A DNA stretch of 64,000 bases from an uncultured Geobacteraceae bacterium (GCA_903901875.1 CAIUSO010000071.1:1-64000), one strand, 5' to 3'; positions 22,450 to 32,405 are shown, counted from the stretch's first letter. Made by a program: numbers and translations. Notes: generated by a model not told the origin, from the sequence alone.

Positions 22450-23487
22450 TTATTTCGCAAGGTTAAGTGATACTCCCATGGTATCGTTCGTCAGGATATC
22501 TCCTTCAGATTCTTCCTCCACTCCGACCAGCAACTCATTGAAGTCAATGGAATCGGACGTAACGTTGGTCATGCGCCGGGCACCCAGATAGCGGGAGAGA
22601 TAATAAGGGGTGTCCATTGTTGAAATCACGACCCGGTGCTCACGGGAAGAGGCGTGAATCATCTTGCGGTTGCCGAGGTAAATGCCGACGTGGGAGGGGA
22701 AGCTGGCATAGGTCTGGAAAAAGACCAGATCACCCTTTTTCAGGTCACCCCGTACGACTTCGTTGCCAACATAAAACTGCTCTCGCGCGGTGCGGGGGAG
22801 TTTGACGCTCTGCTCACGAAACACCTGCTGGGTGAAGCTGGAGCAGTCCAGAGAGTTGCGACTGGTTCCGCCAAAACGGTAGCGGGCCCCGAGAAAGCTG
22901 TAGGCACTTTTTTTCAGGCTGGTAATGGCCTGGTTAGTTTCCAAGGATTTAGCCAAGTCAACCGGACGGTCGGCATCAAGATCGGTCAATTCAGCCAGGG
23001 TATTGGATAATTCCTGCTCGTTCAAGAGGTCTTTGTTAATGAGCTGGAGTCTGTTTGAGGCGACCGAAGCTACGGCACGGGGGGCGGAATCAGTTGCCAC
23101 CAGAACGAGGACCTGGCCCGGTTTGATCCGGTTTCCCTTCAGCCCGTTCAGGCTCCTGATTTCAGACATTTTTACCCCGGTTTTTTTAGCTATTTTGGGG
23201 AGGGTATCGCCCCGGGAAACCTTGTAACTGTCGGGGCGGGCAACGGCAGCCGATTTGTTTTGCTGTGAGTCGGCATGTGAGGGAATGATGAGCCGTGAAC
23301 CTTTGGCCACGTGGGATGCGGTAAGGTTGTTAACCGATTTTAGTTCATCGACGGAGACGTGATATTTGCGGGCAACGGACTGTAAGGATTCCCGCTTGCG
23401 TACCACGTGGGATTTCGATGCCAGAACAAACTGCGGGAGTGCGAGGAGTATGAGGCATGCTGCGAGAGCATTACGGAAATGGGCCAT
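22450..23487 (-). CDS. LysM-NlpC/P60 peptidoglycan hydrolase
   Basis: A 345-aa exported protein. Signal peptide (LAACLILLALPQFVLASKSH), two LysM peptidoglycan-binding repeats (HVVRKRESLQSVARKYHVSV and YKVSRGDTLPKIAKKTGVKM), a linker, then an NlpC/P60 endopeptidase with catalytic cysteine in RNSLDCSSFTQQVF and histidine in FPSHVGIYLGNRKMIHAS. Likely cleaves stem peptides during growth or division. The last ~35 residues are acidic and unrelated to the catalytic domain. Confidence 0.92.
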   Translation of the reverse strand: MAHFRNALAACLILLALPQFVLASKSHVVRKRESLQSVARKYHVSVDELKSVNNLTASHVAKGSRLIIPSHADSQQNKSAAVARPDSYKVSRGDTLPKIAKKTGVKMSEIRSLNGLKGNRIKPGQVLVLVATDSAPRAVASVASNRLQLINKDLLNEQELSNTLAELTDLDADRPVDLAKSLETNQAITSLKKSAYSFLGARYRFGGTSRNSLDCSSFTQQVFREQSVKLPRTAREQFYVGNEVVRGDLKKGDLVFFQTYASFPSHVGIYLGNRKMIHASSREHRVVISTMDTPYYLSRYLGARRMTNVTSDSIDFNELLVGVEEESEGDILTNDTMGVSLNLAK

Positions 23488-23607
23488 GTTCCCTCCTTAT
23501 TTTTGGTTTAATGTTGACAACTTGAACTCATTACTACAACAGCCGGGGAAAAAAGTCAAGATAAATCAAGTTCCATCATGGTAAAATACTAGCAAGCACC
23601 GTGCCAA

Positions 23608-25029
23608 TTATTGTTTATTCGGCTTGGCGCGTCCCATTACCTTGATGATTACCGGGGTTTCTCTCATGATGGAAATCTGTTTTTCCGGTGCCCTCAGACT
23701 TTTGTGATATTCAGTGCCCCGTTGCAGCCGTGATGCGTCGATATCTTCAGTTGCTATGGAGAGTGTCTGGCTAATCTGGCTGGCCGGGCCTTCAATCTCC
23801 ACCATATCCGGTTCGCAGACAATCCGCTGTCCTGACAGGGGGGCGGGGAGTTTGCCCCGCAATGATAGCTTGACCGGCACACTTTTACGCAATTTCTTTT
23901 CGGTGCTAATACGAATGCTGGCAGGGGAGATGGAGGTGATTCTCATTCCCGAGGGCATGGTGACGTTATGGTGCTCGACCCGGATGGCGGTGGAGCCTTC
24001 AAAAACCCGGGACGCGTCAATATCGGCAAAGAGATCCAGCTTGGAAGGTGTGGGAGCCAGGCTTGACATGGCCTTTACCTGCACCGTCACTTCTTCGGGA
24101 ATGGTGTCAAGGAGCACAAGCCGGTCCGGGAGGCCATGGAGCCGAACCGGAACAGTAACAGTTGTTATCTGCCCCTGACGGATGGTGATCAACGCCCAGA
24201 AAACGGTGACGCCGAGCAGGAGCAGGGCCTTGGGAAGGATGTGTGAAAAGAGCCGTTTCAGCAGGGTGTCCCGTGGCTTTTCGTAGTCACTTTTTAAAAG
24301 CTGGTCCAATGCCATAATTAATTCGGCAGGGGTTCCCATGGGACGAAATGTCCCGGCGGTGACCAGCGAGACCTCTCCCCGCTCTTCGGAGATGACCACA
24401 ATGACGGCATCACTCCGTTCGGAGAGTCCCAGGGCAGCCCGGTGGCGGGTACCCAGATGCTGGGGAAGGTCCGGACTGACCGAGAGTGGCAGGTGGCAGG
24501 CGGCTTTTTCGATTTTTCCGTCACAGATGAGGGCCGCACCGTCATGAAACGGTGCTCCGTTGTAAAAAATCGATTCCAGCATTTGGGGTGAAATGTCACT
24601 GTTAATCACCACCCCGTTGGTCATGAGGTCGTTCAGTGCCTCGCTCCCCTGGAAGACGATAAGAGCACCGGTTTTTTGTGCTGCCATCCGGAAAAGGGTC
24701 TCGGCAATTTCCTGAAACTGGCCATGCCGGGTGTCTTGACGGCTGTCGAGCATGTGACGCAGTAAGCTGAAACGGTAGAGTGCCTGCCTGATCTCATTCT
24801 GAAACACGACGATAATAAGGATGATCAGGACGGTGCCAAGCTCCTGGAGTACCCAGCTGGTCATGTAGAGATCAAGAAAACGGGTGGCAAAGTAGATGAG
24901 GGTAACGACTCCCAGGCCGATGAGAACCTGTATGGCCCTGGTGCCGCGAAACCATGAGTAGAGCTGGTAGAGCAGAAAAGTCATGATCAGAATGTCGGCT
25001 ATATCCTGAATGCGGATGGTCGGGGTCAC
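23608..25029 (-). CDS. cdaA: Diadenylate cyclase CdaA fused to YbbR/CdaR domains
   Basis: Synthesises c-di-AMP at the membrane. Three N-terminal membrane segments (about residues 10-90), then the DAC domain with FHDGAALI and GTRHRAALGLSE. A further membrane segment (LPKALLLLGVTVFWALITI) follows, then about 200 residues with YbbR-like repeats (VTVPVRLHGLPDRLVLLDTI, and a second copy with LSLRGKLPAPLSGQRI). In most bacteria CdaA and its regulator CdaR are separate proteins; here they are one chain. I prefer the GTG at 25029 (TPTIRIQDIADILIM), which has AGGAG upstream and matches the family N-terminus; the ORF track starts at 25110. Confidence 0.88.
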   Translation of the reverse strand: MTPTIRIQDIADILIMTFLLYQLYSWFRGTRAIQVLIGLGVVTLIYFATRFLDLYMTSWVLQELGTVLIILIIVVFQNEIRQALYRFSLLRHMLDSRQDTRHGQFQEIAETLFRMAAQKTGALIVFQGSEALNDLMTNGVVINSDISPQMLESIFYNGAPFHDGAALICDGKIEKAACHLPLSVSPDLPQHLGTRHRAALGLSERSDAVIVVISEERGEVSLVTAGTFRPMGTPAELIMALDQLLKSDYEKPRDTLLKRLFSHILPKALLLLGVTVFWALITIRQGQITTVTVPVRLHGLPDRLVLLDTIPEEVTVQVKAMSSLAPTPSKLDLFADIDASRVFEGSTAIRVEHHNVTMPSGMRITSISPASIRISTEKKLRKSVPVKLSLRGKLPAPLSGQRIVCEPDMVEIEGPASQISQTLSIATEDIDASRLQRGTEYHKSLRAPEKQISIMRETPVIIKVMGRAKPNKQ

Positions 25030-25148
25030 GGTCGGGGCAGCTCCTGTAGTGGCTGGAATAAGTTTTTTTCTGGTTAAGAGTGGAATAAATGTGCTACAAC
25101 AGCACCGCATTTATACCACTTAACTCGGATAAAAGGTAGCGGAAACAG

Positions 25149-25859
25149 ATGTTCAGGCTTTCTGATAAAGGTGAAAAAATTCAGCAGATGTTCGGGGCCA
25201 TTGCACCGAAATACGATTTTCTTAACCGCTTGCTCAGCTTGGGTATTGACCGGCGCTGGCGCACGACTGCGGTACGTTTGCTCAAGTTTCAGGAGGGGTC
25301 ACGCATTCTTGATGTTGCCACCGGAACCGGCGATGTGGCCCTGGAAATTGCCCTTCGTACCCCCAAATCGGTCAAAATTACCGGTGCGGATTTCTGCCGG
25401 GAGATGGTCGAGCTTGGTGCGGTAAAAGTGGCGGCCTCCCCCTATGCCGACCGCATCGATCTCAAGGTGGCCCCCTGTGAGGACCTTCCCTTTGCCAGTG
25501 ATACCTTTGACTCCATAACGATCGCCTTTGGTATTCGCAACGTGGTTGACCGGCGGTTGGGTTTGGCTGAAATGTGGCGGGTGCTCCGCCCCGGCGGCAG
25601 GATGATCATACTGGAATTCTCCACCCCCCGTTCCCTCTTGTTCAGAGAAATCTACTATTTTTACTTCCGTCGTCTTCTGCCGGTGGTTGGGGGGATGTTT
25701 TCACGCTATAACGCCTACAAGTACCTTCCCGACTCGGTTCTTGAATTCCCTTCCCCGGAAGAATTTTCACAGATGATGGCCGGCGTGGGTTTCCGTAATA
25801 TCCACCTCCACGAGCTTACCTTTGGCATTGCTACCATTTATGTCGGTGAAAAGCAATAA
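25149..25859 (+). CDS. ubiE: Demethylmenaquinone methyltransferase UbiE/MenG
   Basis: Last methylation in menaquinone synthesis. The 236-aa protein starts MFRLSDKGEKIQQMFGAIAPKYDFLNRLLSLGIDRRW, diagnostic of the family, with SAM motif I ILDVATGTGDVALEIA and the signature YRVLRPGG-like MWRVLRPGGRMIILEFS. It is divergent from cdaA and convergent with cobC. Menaquinone is expected in this respiratory type. Confidence 0.95.
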   Translation: MFRLSDKGEKIQQMFGAIAPKYDFLNRLLSLGIDRRWRTTAVRLLKFQEGSRILDVATGTGDVALEIALRTPKSVKITGADFCREMVELGAVKVAASPYADRIDLKVAPCEDLPFASDTFDSITIAFGIRNVVDRRLGLAEMWRVLRPGGRMIILEFSTPRSLLFREIYYFYFRRLLPVVGGMFSRYNAYKYLPDSVLEFPSPEEFSQMMAGVGFRNIHLHELTFGIATIYVGEKQ

Positions 25860-25876
25860 CCGGAAAAATCAGCATG

Positions 25877-26479
25877 TCATCCGTTCAATAATTTAACGGT
25901 TGCCCGGCCATCGTCGTAATAGTCGATGATGTTCAGGCAGCCGTAATTCTGTTCGATAGTGAACATACCGGCCAGCGGGGCACCGATGGTATTGAGCAGA
26001 ATGATCCGGTTGACCCCGCCGTGGGCTGCAACCAGCACACTTTCTCCCCGGTGTCGGGCAATGATATCGGAGATGACCGGCATCACCCGCGTCTCCACAT
26101 CCAACAGATTTTCCCCCTCAGGTGCCCGGTAATTGACCAGATCGGCGAGACGGGTCCGCCATCCTTCGGGCCATGTTTCCCGTATTTGCTGCCAGGTCAG
26201 CCCCTCCCAGATTCCGATGTTCAGTTCCCGTAATGCCGGGAGAGAAACCGGTGTAAAGGGATATTCCCGGCAGATGATGTCGGCACCGATGGTGCAACGG
26301 GACAGGTCGCTGGTATAACAGGCGGTCAGATGAGCGTCTGCCAGGCGGTCTTTCAGTGCGTGATATTGTTCGATTCCGTAATCGGTCAGGGAAACGTCAC
26401 TCTGGCCGTTATATCGGGGTTGATCAAAACCGGCCACCTGGCCATGGCGGATGAGGTAGATCCTGGTGTGTGGGGTCAT
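25877..26479 (-). CDS. cobC: Histidine phosphatase, probable alpha-ribazole phosphatase CobC
   Basis: A 200-aa phosphoglycerate-mutase-fold phosphatase. The catalytic histidine is in IYLIRHGQVAGFD and the second in VLVAAHGGVNRII. As last gene of the cobU-cobT-thiC-cobS operon it most likely dephosphorylates alpha-ribazole 5'-phosphate or the cobamide 5'-phosphate. The family alone would not decide this; the operon does. Confidence 0.86.
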   Translation of the reverse strand: MTPHTRIYLIRHGQVAGFDQPRYNGQSDVSLTDYGIEQYHALKDRLADAHLTACYTSDLSRCTIGADIICREYPFTPVSLPALRELNIGIWEGLTWQQIRETWPEGWRTRLADLVNYRAPEGENLLDVETRVMPVISDIIARHRGESVLVAAHGGVNRIILLNTIGAPLAGMFTIEQNYGCLNIIDYYDDGRATVKLLNG

Positions 26480-26521
26480 GGGGGGTCTCCTGGTTGGTGC
26501 CTGAATTTAAATTGTTACCAT

Positions 26522-27277
26522 TTACAAATGAAATATCCCGGCTGCGGGCAGTGCCGATATGACCGTCAGAGCCAATATTTCATTCAGTTCGCTGATACAG
26601 CCGATGGTGTCTCCGGTCAGCCCGCCCAGTTTCGCCTGGAAAAACCAGCGGCCGGCACCGGTAGAGAGAAGTACTGCCACCAGAGGAAGGATGCCTCCGG
26701 CACCCAGGAGCAGGACGCTGGCAGCGGCGGTCGTGGCTCCGGCCACGATGAGTACCGTTACCCCGGTCCCCTCGGTAAAGGCGGCACCAAGTCCGTCGGC
26801 TTTGGCCCGCCGGGCCCCGGTCATGGTCAGTACCTGCCCGAATCGGGCCACTGCCGGGAAGAGCAGGAGTGCCTGCCACTTCAATCCGTCCGGCACTGCC
26901 GTCACTGCCTGCCATTTGAGTAACAGTCCCAACACCAGGCCAACCACCCCCACTGCTCCCACCCGGGAATCTTTCATTATTTCGAGGAAACGTTCCCGGC
27001 TCCCCCGTGCTGCCAGGCCGTCACAGACATCGGCCAGTCCATCCAGGTGGAGGGCACCGGTAACCACCGTAGCGACGGTAATCAGTAGAGCGTCACAGAG
27101 GGACCGGGCCAGCAACGGGGATAATAGCCAGTTAGCTCCTGCCATGGCCCCGCCGATGAACAGACCCACGAGGGGGAAAAAGAGGGTGGAACGCCCCAGG
27201 TCACCCGGTTCGTGGCGGATGGTGCCGGGAAGGGGGATGATGGTCAAAAATTGAAAGGCGATCAGAAACAGGCGCAT
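26522..27277 (-). CDS. cobS: Adenosylcobinamide-GDP ribazoletransferase CobS
   Basis: Joins the activated corrinoid with alpha-ribazole at the membrane. The 251-aa protein is strongly hydrophobic with several membrane spans. It shows the family sequence HLDGLADVCDGLAARGSRERFLEIM with the acidic metal-binding pattern, and the start FLIAFQFLTIIPLPG. It lies 18 bp downstream of the thiC-like gene and 42 bp upstream of cobC. Confidence 0.95.
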   Translation of the reverse strand: MRLFLIAFQFLTIIPLPGTIRHEPGDLGRSTLFFPLVGLFIGGAMAGANWLLSPLLARSLCDALLITVATVVTGALHLDGLADVCDGLAARGSRERFLEIMKDSRVGAVGVVGLVLGLLLKWQAVTAVPDGLKWQALLLFPAVARFGQVLTMTGARRAKADGLGAAFTEGTGVTVLIVAGATTAAASVLLLGAGGILPLVAVLLSTGAGRWFFQAKLGGLTGDTIGCISELNEILALTVISALPAAGIFHL

Positions 27278-27295
27278 GAGTCATTCCCCTTCATG

Positions 27296-28606
27296 TCAGA
27301 TTTTATCCCCTCTCAGGTCATCGGCAAAGAGCTTGCCGGCACCGCGGGATGCGCAGAAGTCGCCGCACATGGTACAGCTGTTTTCATCTTCAGGGCATCT
27401 GCTGGCCCGTATGGCACGGGCATCTTCGGGGTAGAGGGCCAGTTGGAACTGCTTTTCCCAATTCAGATCCCGGCGGGCCTTTGACATTTCCTTATCCCGC
27501 TGACGCCCCTTTTCCGGGTATTTGTTCATGTCACCGATATATGCGGCTATCCTGGCCGCCTTTACTCCCATCCGCACATCTTCCTCATTGGGGAGGGCAA
27601 GATGTTCGGCGGGGGTGATATAGCAGATGAGATCGGCCCCGAAGCGGCTTGACTGTGCCGCACCGATGGCGGCGGTAATATGGTCGAACCCGGGGGCCAC
27701 ATCGGTGGCAATGGGGCCGAGCATATAATAGGGGGCTCCGCCACTCATCCGCTTTTGAAGCTGGATATTCCCCTCTATCTCGTCCAGCGGCACATGTCCT
27801 GGTCCTTCCACCAGCATTTGGCACCCCATGTCACGACCGATTTCCGCCAGTTCGCAGTTGAAAATCAGCTCCTGGATCTGTGCCCGGTCCGAGGAGTCAT
27901 GGATGGCACCGGCCCTGAGACCGTTGCCGAGAGAAAGCACCGTGTCATATTTTTTCAGAATTGATACCACCCGGTCGAAGTGGGCGTAGAGCGGGTTTTC
28001 ACGGTTATTGGCAATCATCCAGGCCACCATGGAAACGCCCCCCTTGCTGACCAGACCGCCATACCGGTACCCCTGTTTGCGGAGCCGTTCAATGGTGCAG
28101 AGGTTGATGCCGCAGTGTACCGCCATAAAGGCCATGCCGTCGGAACATTGCTGCTCAATTATGTCAAAGAGCAGCTCTTCATCGAGACGGTTCGGATCAC
28201 CGTACTTGCGGGCCGCTTCACAAAACGCCTGGTAAAGTGGCACATTACCAACCGGCAGGTCCACAGCGGCAATCACTTCACGGCGCACCCGGTTCAGGTC
28301 GCCGCCAACGGAAAGTTCCATCAGGGTGTCGGCCCCCGATTCCTGGGCAATCAGTGCCTTGCGGACTTCGGCCTCATAATCGATAATATCGGAAGAGGTG
28401 CCGATTGAGGCATTCACTTTGGTCCTCAAGCCTTTACCGATGCCGGCCACGCGGGAGGGCTTACGATTATGATTCCAGGGAATGACGATTTTCCCTTCTG
28501 CCACCATCTGGCGGATATACTCCTCCCCAAGCTGTTCGCTCTCAGCCACGGTCTGCATCTGGGGGGTAATGATGCCCTGACGGGCCAATTCTATCTGGGT
28601 AGCCAT
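27296..28606 (-). CDS. ThiC-family radical SAM enzyme, probable 5-hydroxybenzimidazole synthase BzaF
   Basis: A 436-aa ThiC superfamily protein (MTQ/QIELARQGIITPQM, EGPGHVPLDEI, PCPAGGC-like C-terminal cluster). ThiC makes the thiamin pyrimidine; its paralogue BzaF makes 5-hydroxybenzimidazole, the lower ligand of cobamides, from the same aminoimidazole ribotide. The gene lies between cobT and cobS behind a cobalamin riboswitch, with no thiamin gene and no TPP riboswitch nearby, which favours BzaF. The C-terminal cluster motif reads CTMCGDFC (CX2CX3C), one residue shorter than the usual ThiC CX2CX4C. Substrate assignment is inferred. Confidence 0.8.
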   Translation of the reverse strand: MATQIELARQGIITPQMQTVAESEQLGEEYIRQMVAEGKIVIPWNHNRKPSRVAGIGKGLRTKVNASIGTSSDIIDYEAEVRKALIAQESGADTLMELSVGGDLNRVRREVIAAVDLPVGNVPLYQAFCEAARKYGDPNRLDEELLFDIIEQQCSDGMAFMAVHCGINLCTIERLRKQGYRYGGLVSKGGVSMVAWMIANNRENPLYAHFDRVVSILKKYDTVLSLGNGLRAGAIHDSSDRAQIQELIFNCELAEIGRDMGCQMLVEGPGHVPLDEIEGNIQLQKRMSGGAPYYMLGPIATDVAPGFDHITAAIGAAQSSRFGADLICYITPAEHLALPNEEDVRMGVKAARIAAYIGDMNKYPEKGRQRDKEMSKARRDLNWEKQFQLALYPEDARAIRASRCPEDENSCTMCGDFCASRGAGKLFADDLRGDKI

Positions 28607-28642
28607 ACAATTATCCTTTGGTGGTGGCGAACCGTCACCCTG

Positions 28643-29695
28643 TTATCCCTGGGAAACGCCAGCCTGCTCGAAGGTGGCCATTTCTTTCAAAATAGCCACT
28701 CCGGCATCGATGAGGGTCATGGCAAGGGCTGCCCCGGTTCCCTCACCCAGCCGGAGTTTCAGATCGAGTATCGGCTCAACACCAATTCGCTCAAGCATGA
28801 AGCGGTGGCCTATTTCCACCGACTGGTGGGCGGCAAAGATGTAGTCGCGCACATGGGGATTGATTTCAGACGCGATCAGTGCACCTGCGGTAGAGATGAA
28901 ACCATCAATGACCACCGGGATTGAGTTGGCAGCACAGCCAAGTACCAGTCCGGCGATGGCAGCGATTTCCAGGCCGCCGACCTTTGCCAGTACATCCAAC
29001 GGATCTGCTGCATCAGGTTTATTCAGTGCCAGTCCCTCTTCAATGACCCGGATTTTATTGGTCAGAGCTGCATCGCCGATGCCGGTACCACGATGGGTTA
29101 CTTCGGCGACGGTTTTACCGGAGAGGGCGGCGATAATGGCCGATGAGGGGGTCGTATTGCCAATACCCATCTCTCCGGTTCCCACCAGCCCTATCCCTTC
29201 GGCACGGCATTGGTTCGCCAGTTCGATGCCGACCGTGATGGCAGCCAGGGTCTCCTCGCCGGTCATGGCGGGGCCCTTGGCAAAGTTTTTGGTACCCCGG
29301 GCAACTTTTTTATGGATCAGGCCGGCAACTCCACCAAAATCATAATCCACACCCACATCGACCACCCGCACATCGGCTCCTACGTGGCGTGCCAGCACAT
29401 TTACCCCCGCTCCGCCGGAGAGAAAATTCAGTACCATCTGGGGGGTCACCTCACGGGGAAAGAGCGAAACCCCCTCTTCGGTAACACCGTGGTCTCCGGC
29501 AAAGGTGAAAACAACTTTCTTTGAAATATCCGGGTTGGTACTGCCGCTGATGGCAACGATACGGCGGGCGAATTCTTCCAGCCGCCCCAGTGAGCCGAGT
29601 GGCTTGGTCTTGTTGTCGAGCCGAAGCTGCGCCTGTTGCAGCAGTTCCTGATTTACCGGTGTGATGCGATCGACTGTTTCCTGATAGAGACCCAT
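28643..29695 (-). CDS. cobT: Nicotinate-nucleotide:benzimidazole phosphoribosyltransferase CobT
   Basis: Activates the lower-ligand base to alpha-ribazole phosphate. 350 aa, with the family sequences [50 protein letters not shown] and a catalytic glutamate in [13 protein letters not shown] near the C-terminus. It is the second gene of the cobamide operon, 13 bp after cobU. The base it takes would be the product of the adjacent thiC/bzaF-like enzyme. Confidence 0.95.
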   Translation of the reverse strand: MGLYQETVDRITPVNQELLQQAQLRLDNKTKPLGSLGRLEEFARRIVAISGSTNPDISKKVVFTFAGDHGVTEEGVSLFPREVTPQMVLNFLSGGAGVNVLARHVGADVRVVDVGVDYDFGGVAGLIHKKVARGTKNFAKGPAMTGEETLAAITVGIELANQCRAEGIGLVGTGEMGIGNTTPSSAIIAALSGKTVAEVTHRGTGIGDAALTNKIRVIEEGLALNKPDAADPLDVLAKVGGLEIAAIAGLVLGCAANSIPVVIDGFISTAGALIASEINPHVRDYIFAAHQSVEIGHRFMLERIGVEPILDLKLRLGEGTGAALAMTLIDAGVAILKEMATFEQAGVSQG

Positions 29696-29708
29696 AATGT
29701 TGCTCCTT

Positions 29709-30239
29709 TTATTTTATTTTCAGCGGGATACCACTTAGTACCATGTACACATCATCGGCTGCAGCCGCCAGTGACTGGTTTGCCGCACCGGCAATGTCCC
29801 GAAACAGACGGGACAGGTGATGCTCTGGAACAATTCCCATGCCGACTTCATTACTGACCAGAATCACCGGCGTTGACATCCGTTGCAGTGTGGTTGTTAA
29901 CCGACCAACTTCCTCCCGGATACGCGTTTCCACATTGCCGGTATCTTCGAAGGCAAACAACAGATTGGTAAGCCAGAGGGTCACACAGTCAACCAGAATG
30001 GCGTCATATTTTCCCTCGGTATTTTCCACTGCCTGGGATAGCTGAATTGGTTCTTCGATGGTTTGCCACTCAGGACCACGCCGGGTGCGATGGCGTTCAA
30101 TCCGGTCGGTCATTTCTGCATCCAGGCTTTGGGCCGTCGCCAGATAGCCGAGACGATTACCGAATTCCAGTGCCTTTTTTTCAGAAAACACGCTCTTGCC
30201 GCTGCGGGCACCGCCGGTTACAAAAATGGTATGTGCCAT
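29709..30239 (-). CDS. cobU: Adenosylcobinamide kinase / GTP:adenosylcobinamide-phosphate guanylyltransferase CobU
   Basis: A 176-aa bifunctional enzyme using the ATG at 30239 ([16 protein letters not shown]) with GGAGGAAA upstream; the longer ORF runs through the riboswitch terminator and is not coding. P-loop GGARSGKS, a guanylylated histidine region [13 protein letters not shown], and [12 protein letters not shown] are all present. First gene of the operon. Confidence 0.95.
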   Translation of the reverse strand: MAHTIFVTGGARSGKSVFSEKKALEFGNRLGYLATAQSLDAEMTDRIERHRTRRGPEWQTIEEPIQLSQAVENTEGKYDAILVDCVTLWLTNLLFAFEDTGNVETRIREEVGRLTTTLQRMSTPVILVSNEVGMGIVPEHHLSRLFRDIAGAANQSLAAAADDVYMVLSGIPLKIK

Positions 30240-30256
30240 GGTTTCCTCCTCTCCAT

Positions 30257-30291
30257 ATAAAAAGCCCCTGTCCGTAGGGGGACAGGGGCTC
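30257..30291 (-). terminator. Riboswitch expression-platform terminator before cobU
   Basis: Minus strand AGCCCCTGTCC and GGACAGGGGCT form an 11-bp perfect stem (30263-30273 and 30280-30290) followed by TTTTTATAT. It lies between the cobalamin aptamer and the cobU ribosome site and should close when cobalamin is bound. Confidence 0.88.
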
Positions 30292-30362
30292 AAAACCGGG
30301 CAATCACAATGATCGGGCTTCGGCCCCTCGTTCCACGGAGGTCCCAAAACAGTCACAGAAAT

Positions 30363-30518
30363 GGCAGGTTTCCTGGCTCCAGGGTCATCTTACTTGCCGC
30401 GCCTTCCCAGGGTTGCCCCAGTGGCATAATGCAGCGTTCATCGCCTGTTACAGTTGCGGGACAGCGAAGGATTTGCACCTTCTTCCCTTTTAACTATGCT
30501 TTCATGGCATAGCACCAG
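30363..30518 (-). promoter_or_regulatory. Cobalamin riboswitch aptamer
   Basis: On the minus strand the conserved blocks occur in order: GGTGC near the 5' end, AAAAGGGAA, GGTGCAAATCCTTCGCTGTC, CCGCAACTGTAA, then GTAAGATGACC and the B12 box AGCCAGGAAACCTGCC (30363-30378). With the terminator downstream it makes the cobU-cobC operon an OFF switch for cobalamin. Confidence 0.93.
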
Positions 30519-30725
30519 ATCTGGTTGTGAAACAGTTGTAGAGTAATATGTAGCAAACTACTGACGTGAAAGTCAAAAGAAATGAGACAGAGAAACGAGA
30601 AGGGTATCACTTCATAACCCTTGGGTACTATCCTACGTAACGGTCAGTTCGTCCTGATTTTCAAGTCAGTAAGCCCATTCAGAGAGTCTCCTTATCGTGC
30701 AGATGCTGCGCTTTACTCTTCATCT

Positions 30726-32351
30726 TCACACCCTGAACTGGTTGACGAGAGACTGCATATCGTGGGCCTGTTTTGAAAGTTGACCGGCAGCACTTGCGGT
30801 TTCTTCCGAACCGCGTGCGGTCTGATGCACTACATCTGTCACCTGCAGCAGGTTGGATGCAATCTCTTTGGTAGTTGCCGTCTGTTCTTCAGCAGCCGTT
30901 GATATCTGATTGATTTGCAGGGATACTTCGTGGATGCGGTCAAGTATCTCCACTAATGCCTGGCCAGACTTCTGCGACGATACGGCACCTTTTTCAACCT
31001 CTTTGACCCCTTCCTCCATGGCGTTGACCGCATCGTTGGTATCTCGCTGTATTGCCTTGATCATTTCACTGATTTCACGGGTTGCCCGTGTGGTCCGCTC
31101 TGCCAGTGCCCTCACTTCATCGGCAACGACTGCAAATCCCCGTCCCTGCTCTCCCGCTCTGGCGGCCTCAATTGCCGCATTCAGTGCGAGTAGATTCGTC
31201 TGGTCGGCAATATCCTCTATTGTCCCGACTATTTCACCGATTTGATCCGAGCGGGCACCAAGTGCGGCAATGGTTGTGGATGTCTGGCGTACCCGTTCGG
31301 CGATGGTGTTCATGCCGGAGATGGTTTCCTGAACTACCTGCGCCCCACTACGGGCCGATTCTGTGGTATTGTGTACCGCATCAGCAGCGAACGTGCAGTT
31401 TTGTGCAATGTCACTGCTTGTTGATGACATCTCTTCACTGGAAGTGGCAACCAGATTGGTCTGATTCGCCACTTCCTGGGCCCCCGTTGAAATCTGCTCT
31501 GCCGTTGCCTGAAGCTGTGTTGAGGAGGCTGCGACCTGTGATGAGATCTGACCGATACCGGCAATTGTTGTGCGCAGGCTCTGGGACATGCGCTGGAAGG
31601 ATCGGGCAAGTTGACCTATCTCATCGCTTGAATCGCAGGCAATTTCAACGGTGAGATCCCCCTCGGCAAGCTTGTCGGCCTGTGTGGTGAGGATCGTTAC
31701 CGGAACAATAATTGATCGTGAGATGGCATAACATACAAACAGTGCGGCAAAGATTGCCACCACTAACAAGACGGCCATGAGTGACATGGCTGCCTTTCGC
31801 GAAGCACTCCCGGCAATCAGTTCTTCTTCAGCATCTTTGGAATATTTTTCTGCCAGAGCAACGGCAAGGGTTTCTGTTTTGTGGGTTGCCGGTTTAAATG
31901 GCTCCATCTGCTGGTTGGCAGCGTCTTTGCTCTTTATTTCTCCCCGGACTATCTGGTCATAGACGCCACTGAACCCTTTGAGATAGGCAGCTGAATTCTC
32001 TCTCATCTCGGCGATGAGTGCTTGCTCTTTCGCGTCCGACTCAAGCTTTGACAGCTGTTCAAAGCGCTTCGTAAAATGTTCCACCGTTTCGTCATACTGT
32101 TTTTTATACTTGGTGACCTTTTCCGGTGATTCTATGTTCAGGAATATATCCTTTTCAAACCGCCTCAGCTGATTGATATTGGCCCTGATCCGCTGGGAAT
32201 ACTCTACCGCTTGGTAATGATTGGTAATGGTAGCGACCTCGCGGTCCATACGCACCATGTTCCAGATGCCACTACTTCCGATGCCGATCAACAGGGCAAG
32301 CAGCAGACCAAAACCGAGAAGCAGCCGAGTTATAATTTTTAAATTGTTCAT
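30726..32351 (-). CDS. Methyl-accepting chemotaxis protein
   Basis: A 541-aa transmembrane chemoreceptor. First membrane segment [18 protein letters not shown] (about 9-26), a periplasmic four-helix-bundle-like sensor (30-185), second segment [23 protein letters not shown] domain ([20 protein letters not shown]), then the cytoplasmic signalling hairpin with [20 protein letters not shown]. The sensor ligand is unknown. Its mRNA leader carries a GEMM-I riboswitch, so receptor production should respond to a cyclic dinucleotide. Confidence 0.94.
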   Translation of the reverse strand: MNNLKIITRLLLGFGLLLALLIGIGSSGIWNMVRMDREVATITNHYQAVEYSQRIRANINQLRRFEKDIFLNIESPEKVTKYKKQYDETVEHFTKRFEQLSKLESDAKEQALIAEMRENSAAYLKGFSGVYDQIVRGEIKSKDAANQQMEPFKPATHKTETLAVALAEKYSKDAEEELIAGSASRKAAMSLMAVLLVVAIFAALFVCYAISRSIIVPVTILTTQADKLAEGDLTVEIACDSSDEIGQLARSFQRMSQSLRTTIAGIGQISSQVAASSTQLQATAEQISTGAQEVANQTNLVATSSEEMSSTSSDIAQNCTFAADAVHNTTESARSGAQVVQETISGMNTIAERVRQTSTTIAALGARSDQIGEIVGTIEDIADQTNLLALNAAIEAARAGEQGRGFAVVADEVRALAERTTRATREISEMIKAIQRDTNDAVNAMEEGVKEVEKGAVSSQKSGQALVEILDRIHEVSLQINQISTAAEEQTATTKEIASNLLQVTDVVHQTARGSEETASAAGQLSKQAHDMQSLVNQFRV

Positions 32352-32375
32352 GTCATACCCCTGTTCATCTCTAGA

Positions 32376-32405
32376 ATAAAAGAAGGGGAGACAAATTCCC
32401 TCCTT
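32376..32405 (-). terminator. Probable expression platform of the GEMM riboswitch
   Basis: Minus strand AAGGAGGGAATTTGTCTCCCC folds into an imperfect stem followed by TTCTTTTATT, directly after the last aptamer strand and before the MCP ribosome site. Confidence 0.55.

Noticed and set aside
27296-28606. Thiamin biosynthesis thiC under a TPP riboswitch
   Set aside because: No TPP aptamer blocks are present; the upstream RNA is a cobalamin riboswitch and all neighbours are cobamide genes.
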